The notes under the pieces: generated by a model
The model's input: the letters and a program-made list of their open reading frames with translations, nothing else
Told to the model about the DNA's origin: nothing
The model's database searches: none
Made by a program: the position numbers and the translations under genes
Shown here: piece after piece, positions 60,859-64,000 of the stretch
Numbering within the stretch: position 1 is the stretch's first letter
Layout of the letters: every line of letters starts with the position of its first letter
Assembly (NCBI GenBank): GCA_903895725.1
Contig: CAITUV010000073.1
Coordinates: 1 to 64,000, forward strand
Reading direction: 5' to 3'
Source: an uncultured Myxococcales bacterium
GTDB taxonomy: Bacteria > Myxococcota_A > UBA9042 > CAIXZC01
DNA length: 64,000 nt

Positions 60859-61974
60859 ATGTCACTGCGGACCAGAATCAAGAACTACATCCTGTGGCAA
60901 CGGCACAAGCTGCGCGTAGCGGATCTGTACCGGACCCACCCGCTCAAGTACCTCTTCCTCGAAGTGACCCGTCAGTGCAATCTGGCCTGCCTCTACTGTG
61001 GCAGCAGCTGCACCGGCCGGCCGCCGGCCAAGGAGATGTCGATTCCGGAATGGCGCGAGGTGGTGCGCCAGGTGGCGGGTGACTTCGATGCCCGGAGCAT
61101 CATGGTCGCCGTAACCGGCGGCGAGCCGCTGATGAAAGAGGGGGTGTTCGACCTCTTTCGGGAGCTGAAGGCGGCCGGGTTCCGCTACGGCATGGTCTCG
61201 AATGCCAAGCTGCTCGACCGGAAGGCAGCCGAGGAGCTGGTCAAGGCCGGCATCGGGTCCATTTCGTTGAGCATGGATGCGCTGCCCGAGATCAACGACA
61301 AGCTGCGAGGTCCCGGAGTATCCAAGGGGGTCGAGCAGGGCATCAAGAACCTCCTGGATGCAGGGTACAAGGGGAAGCTGGAGATCATTTCGACCATCAC
61401 CAAGCCTGCCGTTGCCGGGCTCGACCAGATGCGGCAGTACGTCTCGTCGCTGCGGGTTCCGCTGTGGCGGGTGGCGCCGGTGATGCCCATCGGCCGTGCG
61501 GCCGAGCACCCGGAGCTGATCCCGGATGCCGCTGACGTCCGCACCATGCTGGAGTGGATCCGCAAGTCCAGGCAGGACCGGTTCTTCCCGTCGCCCGAAT
61601 TCAGCGAGGAAGGGTTCGTCGGCTACCGGTTCGAGGGGCTCGTGAGGCCCTACCTCTGCCAGTGCCGGGCTGGCATCACGGTCGGTGGCGTGCGCTACGA
61701 CGGCCGCCTGAGTGCATGTCCCGAGCTGACCGATGCCTTTGACCAGGGCCGGATCCAGGACGACCGGCTCAAGACCGTATGGGACGAGAAGTACCAGGTA
61801 TTCCGGGACCGCTCATGGACCCGCAAGGAGGAATGCAAGGAGTGCGAGTGGTGGTCCATCTGCCTGGGCGGCAGTCTGCACCTCTACGCGGATACCAACT
61901 CCCACATCCTCCGCTGCCTGTACCTGATGTGCAAGGAAAGCGAGAAGCCCGTCGCGGGCTCCAGATCCGCCTGA
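60859..61974 (+). CDS. Radical SAM/SPASM protein
   Basis: A 371-residue radical SAM enzyme. The cluster motif is CNLACLYC (Cys40, 44, 47) and the SAM-binding GGEP lies in VAVTGGEPLM. A SPASM domain for auxiliary Fe-S clusters fills the C-terminus: CRAGITVGGVRYDG, then SACPEL, KECKEC-like CKECEWWSICLGGS, and a last Cys pair RCLYLMC. The N-terminal HPLKYLFLEVTRQCNLACLYC, with CGSSC following, closely resembles the TIGR04133 group that accompanies radical-SAM-associated lipoproteins. SPASM enzymes commonly modify peptides or proteins. There is no strong Shine-Dalgarno site, so translation may depend on the upstream lipoprotein gene. No peptidase or exporter gene is adjacent. Confidence 0.85.
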   Translation: MSLRTRIKNYILWQRHKLRVADLYRTHPLKYLFLEVTRQCNLACLYCGSSCTGRPPAKEMSIPEWREVVRQVAGDFDARSIMVAVTGGEPLMKEGVFDLFRELKAAGFRYGMVSNAKLLDRKAAEELVKAGIGSISLSMDALPEINDKLRGPGVSKGVEQGIKNLLDAGYKGKLEIISTITKPAVAGLDQMRQYVSSLRVPLWRVAPVMPIGRAAEHPELIPDAADVRTMLEWIRKSRQDRFFPSPEFSEEGFVGYRFEGLVRPYLCQCRAGITVGGVRYDGRLSACPELTDAFDQGRIQDDRLKTVWDEKYQVFRDRSWTRKEECKECEWWSICLGGSLHLYADTNSHILRCLYLMCKESEKPVAGSRSA

Positions 61975-62009
61975 TCTCTCTCTCTCCCTGCTGGCCATCG
62001 ACGCCCGGC

Positions 62010-62090
62010 TCGGCATCGGCATCGATATCGGCATCGGCATCGATATCGGCATCGGCATCGATATCGGCATCGGCATCGCAATCGCAATCG
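62010..62090. repeat. ATCGNN hexamer repeat tract, second copy
   Basis: About 13 hexamers alternating ATCGGC, ATCGGC, ATCGAT in a higher-order 18-base period, ending in two ATCGCA units exactly as the tract at 15852-15914. It fills the gap between the convergent radical SAM and transketolase genes. Confidence 0.9.
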
Positions 62091-62112
62091 ACACCGACTT
62101 CTCTCCCGTTCC

Positions 62113-64000
62113 CTACTCCTCGAGCCTCCGCAGCACGTTCCGGACCGCCTCGGCCACTACCGCCCGAGTCATTCCGAGCTTCTCCATGACCGTCTCGCAT
62201 GGAGCAGACGCCCCGTACCGGTCGATGCCGACGGCGGCTCCGTGGTCGCCCACGTAGCGCTGCCAGCCGAACGTCACGCCCGCCTCCACCGAGACTCGGG
62301 CCCTGATGGAGGGAGGAAGGACGCTGTCCCTGTACTCCCTGGGCTGGCGCTCGAACAGCTCCCACGACGGCATGGAAACGACCCTGCACCCGATGCCGCC
62401 GTCCGCCAGGAGGCCTGCTGCGGCCAGGGCGACGTGGACCTCCGAGCCGGTGGCGATGAGGATCGCGTCGACTTCCCCTTCGGTCGGGTCCTGGAGCACG
62501 TAGGCCCCCTTACGCAGGCCGGCGGCATCGCCGAGTGTAGTGCGATTCAGCACGGGGAGCGGCTGCCGGGAGAGCACGAGGCCGACCGGGGTATCCCTGG
62601 ATTCCAACGCGACCTTCCAGGCTTCGAGGGTCTCGGTGGCATCGGCCGGGCGAAGGACGATGAGGCCGGGGGTGCAGCGGAGGGCTGCCAGGTGCTCGAT
62701 GGGCTGGTGCGTGGGGCCGTCTTCGCCCACGGCCACGGAGTCGTGCGTCCAGACCCAGATTGCCGGGAGATGGTTCATCGCAGCCAGGCGCAACGACGGC
62801 CTCATGTAGTCCGAGAACACGAAGAATGTGGCGGTGAACGGCTTGACGCTCCCGTGGTAGGCCATCCCGTTTGCGATGGCGGCCATGGCATGCTCGCGCA
62901 CGCCGAAGTGGATGTTGCGCCCTTCACCGGTGCGGCCGTCGAAGTCCCCCAGTCCAGTCAGGGCCGTGGCCGTGGAGCAGGACAGGTCCGCATCTCCACC
63001 CAGCAGCCAGGGAATGGCCTTTGCCGCTGCGTTGAGGATCTTGCCCCCTGCGGCCCGCGTGGCAATGGCGGTGCCCGAAGCGAACTGGGGCAGCTCCCTG
63101 TCCCACCCCTCGGGGAGGTTGCCGTTCCTGGCCAGCTCCCAGGTCCGGGCAAGCTCGGGGTGTTTGTCCGACCACTGTGCAAAGCGCTTGTCCCAGGCGT
63201 GCGAGCGCTCGGACCCGCGGGCCAGGGCCGTGCGGAAGTTGGCGAGCACTTCGTCCGGCACGTGGAAGTGCCGTTCGGGGTCGAACCCCAGGGTGCGCTT
63301 GATTTCAGCGACCCCGGCAGCGCCGAACGGACTGCCGTGGCAGGCGCTCGTGCCCGCCTTGGTCGGTGAGCCATAGCCGATCGTGGTCTTCACGATGATG
63401 AGAGACGGGTGCTCGGTGTCGGCCTTGGCCCTCTCGATGGCCTGGTCGATGGCCGCCACGTCATGGTTCCCGTCCTCGACGTAGAGCACCTGCCAGCCCG
63501 CGGCATCGAACCGGGCCGCCACGTTTTCGCTGAGGGCCAGGGCCGCCGGTCCGTCGAGCGTGATGTCGTTGGAGTCGTACAGGCAGATGAGCTTGCCGAG
63601 CCGCAAGTGGCCCGCCAGCGCTGCCGCCTCCGCCGCCACCCCCTCCATGATGCATCCGTCCCCGAGGATGGAGTAGGTGTAGTGATCGACGACGGGATAT
63701 CCGGGACGGTTGAACAGGTGGCCCAGGAAGCGCTCCGCCATGGCCATGCCGACTGCATTGGCAAATCCCTGGCCGAGCGGCCCGGTCGTCGCCTCGACGC
63801 CGGCCGTGAGGTGGCACTCCGGATGCCCCGGGGTCAGGCTCCCCCACTGGCGGAACTGCTGCAGGTCTTCCATGGACAGAGGGTAGCCCGTGAGGTGCAG
63901 GAGGCTGTACAGCATGGAGCTGCCATGCCCCGCAGACAGCACGAAGCGGTCTCGGTCCGGCCAGTCGGGACGAGCCGGATCATGTTTGAGGTGACGCTGC
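62113..64000 (-). CDS. tkt: Transketolase (N-terminus beyond the window)
   Basis: Partial gene: about 629 codons are inside the window and the frame continues past 64000. The enzyme transfers two-carbon ketol units in the pentose phosphate pathway using thiamine diphosphate. The last codons in the window read HLKHDPARPDWPDRDRFVLSAGHGS, the usual N-terminal region. The ThDP/metal motif is GDGCIMEGVAAEAAALAGH, and the pyrimidine domain shows FGVREHAMAAIANGMA and VWTHDSVAVGEDGPTHQP. The C-terminal domain (ATGSEVHVALAAAGLL, FGWQRYVGDHGAAVGIDRYGASAP) is complete. An apparent internal GTG start at 63942 is not the real start. Confidence 0.96.
   Translation of the reverse strand, partial: QRHLKHDPARPDWPDRDRFVLSAGHGSSMLYSLLHLTGYPLSMEDLQQFRQWGSLTPGHPECHLTAGVEATTGPLGQGFANAVGMAMAERFLGHLFNRPGYPVVDHYTYSILGDGCIMEGVAAEAAALAGHLRLGKLICLYDSNDITLDGPAALALSENVAARFDAAGWQVLYVEDGNHDVAAIDQAIERAKADTEHPSLIIVKTTIGYGSPTKAGTSACHGSPFGAAGVAEIKRTLGFDPERHFHVPDEVLANFRTALARGSERSHAWDKRFAQWSDKHPELARTWELARNGNLPEGWDRELPQFASGTAIATRAAGGKILNAAAKAIPWLLGGDADLSCSTATALTGLGDFDGRTGEGRNIHFGVREHAMAAIANGMAYHGSVKPFTATFFVFSDYMRPSLRLAAMNHLPAIWVWTHDSVAVGEDGPTHQPIEHLAALRCTPGLIVLRPADATETLEAWKVALESRDTPVGLVLSRQPLPVLNRTTLGDAAGLRKGAYVLQDPTEGEVDAILIATGSEVHVALAAAGLLADGGIGCRVVSMPSWELFERQPREYRDSVLPPSIRARVSVEAGVTFGWQRYVGDHGAAVGIDRYGASAPCETVMEKLGMTRAVVAEAVRNVLRRLEE

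Overview
The window looks like a chromosomal piece of a high-GC deltaproteobacterial (Myxococcota-like) genome. The signs are very many secreted cysteine-rich proteins and lipoproteins, MopE-type CDGxDNDCDG motifs, PEGA-domain proteins, a MYXO-CTERM-like C-terminal tail, a mevalonate-pathway operon, a sigma-54-type promoter, and core genes (ihfB, ssb, lysC, argS, ribBA, folC, tkt) scattered among the surface-protein genes. Lineage is inferred from this content only. I saw no tRNA, rRNA, CRISPR array, transposase or prophage gene. Genes are tightly packed, and several convergent pairs end only 3 to 8 bases apart.

Layout. 1-1606: two opposed 9-bp repeat arrays, a frame-broken small lipoprotein and a solitary DNA methyltransferase. 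1692-7917: a glycine-rich lipoprotein, a kelch lipoprotein and a PEGA protein. 8042-10099: an EF-G2-type translation factor. 15745 down to 10104 (minus): one apparent operon with a BNR-repeat protein, a related secreted protein, cdsA, class II HMG-CoA reductase and mevalonate kinase. 16950-15928 (minus): an AmmeMemoRadiSam-type radical SAM enzyme. 17012-18528: ihfB and an outer-membrane protein gene from divergent promoters. 18657-21870: a fold-type II PLP enzyme, then ssb and lysC on minus. 21966-43 kb is dominated by giant cysteine-rich surface proteins, interrupted by a B12-dependent acyl-CoA mutase with isobutyryl-CoA-mutase-like active-site residues and by folC. 42851-44871: a metallo-hydrolase/MobA-like pair and a small disordered protein. 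44898-48317: two oligopeptide-type ABC ATPases without permeases, then ribBA. 55956-48324 (minus): a PEGA protein, an 11-motif MopE-type lipoprotein and argS. 56152-60164: a Gfo/Idh/MocA dehydrogenase and a metallopeptidase/propeller/barrel protein. 60246-61974: a lipoprotein with eight Tyr-Gly repeats followed by a radical SAM/SPASM gene. The window ends inside transketolase.

How genes work together. The strongest candidate for an undescribed system is the last pair: a repeat-bearing lipoprotein with its own promoter, 28 bp ahead of a radical SAM/SPASM enzyme. This resembles the radical-SAM-associated lipoprotein systems known from Bacteroidetes, but with a multiplied core. A second theme is a surface-protein repertoire built from a small set of cysteine modules reshuffled between neighbouring genes. 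Two of the large lipoprotein genes sit beside a gene for a PEGA-domain membrane protein. A third is isoprenoid supply by mevalonate enzymes placed directly after cdsA, where many bacteria carry the MEP gene dxr.
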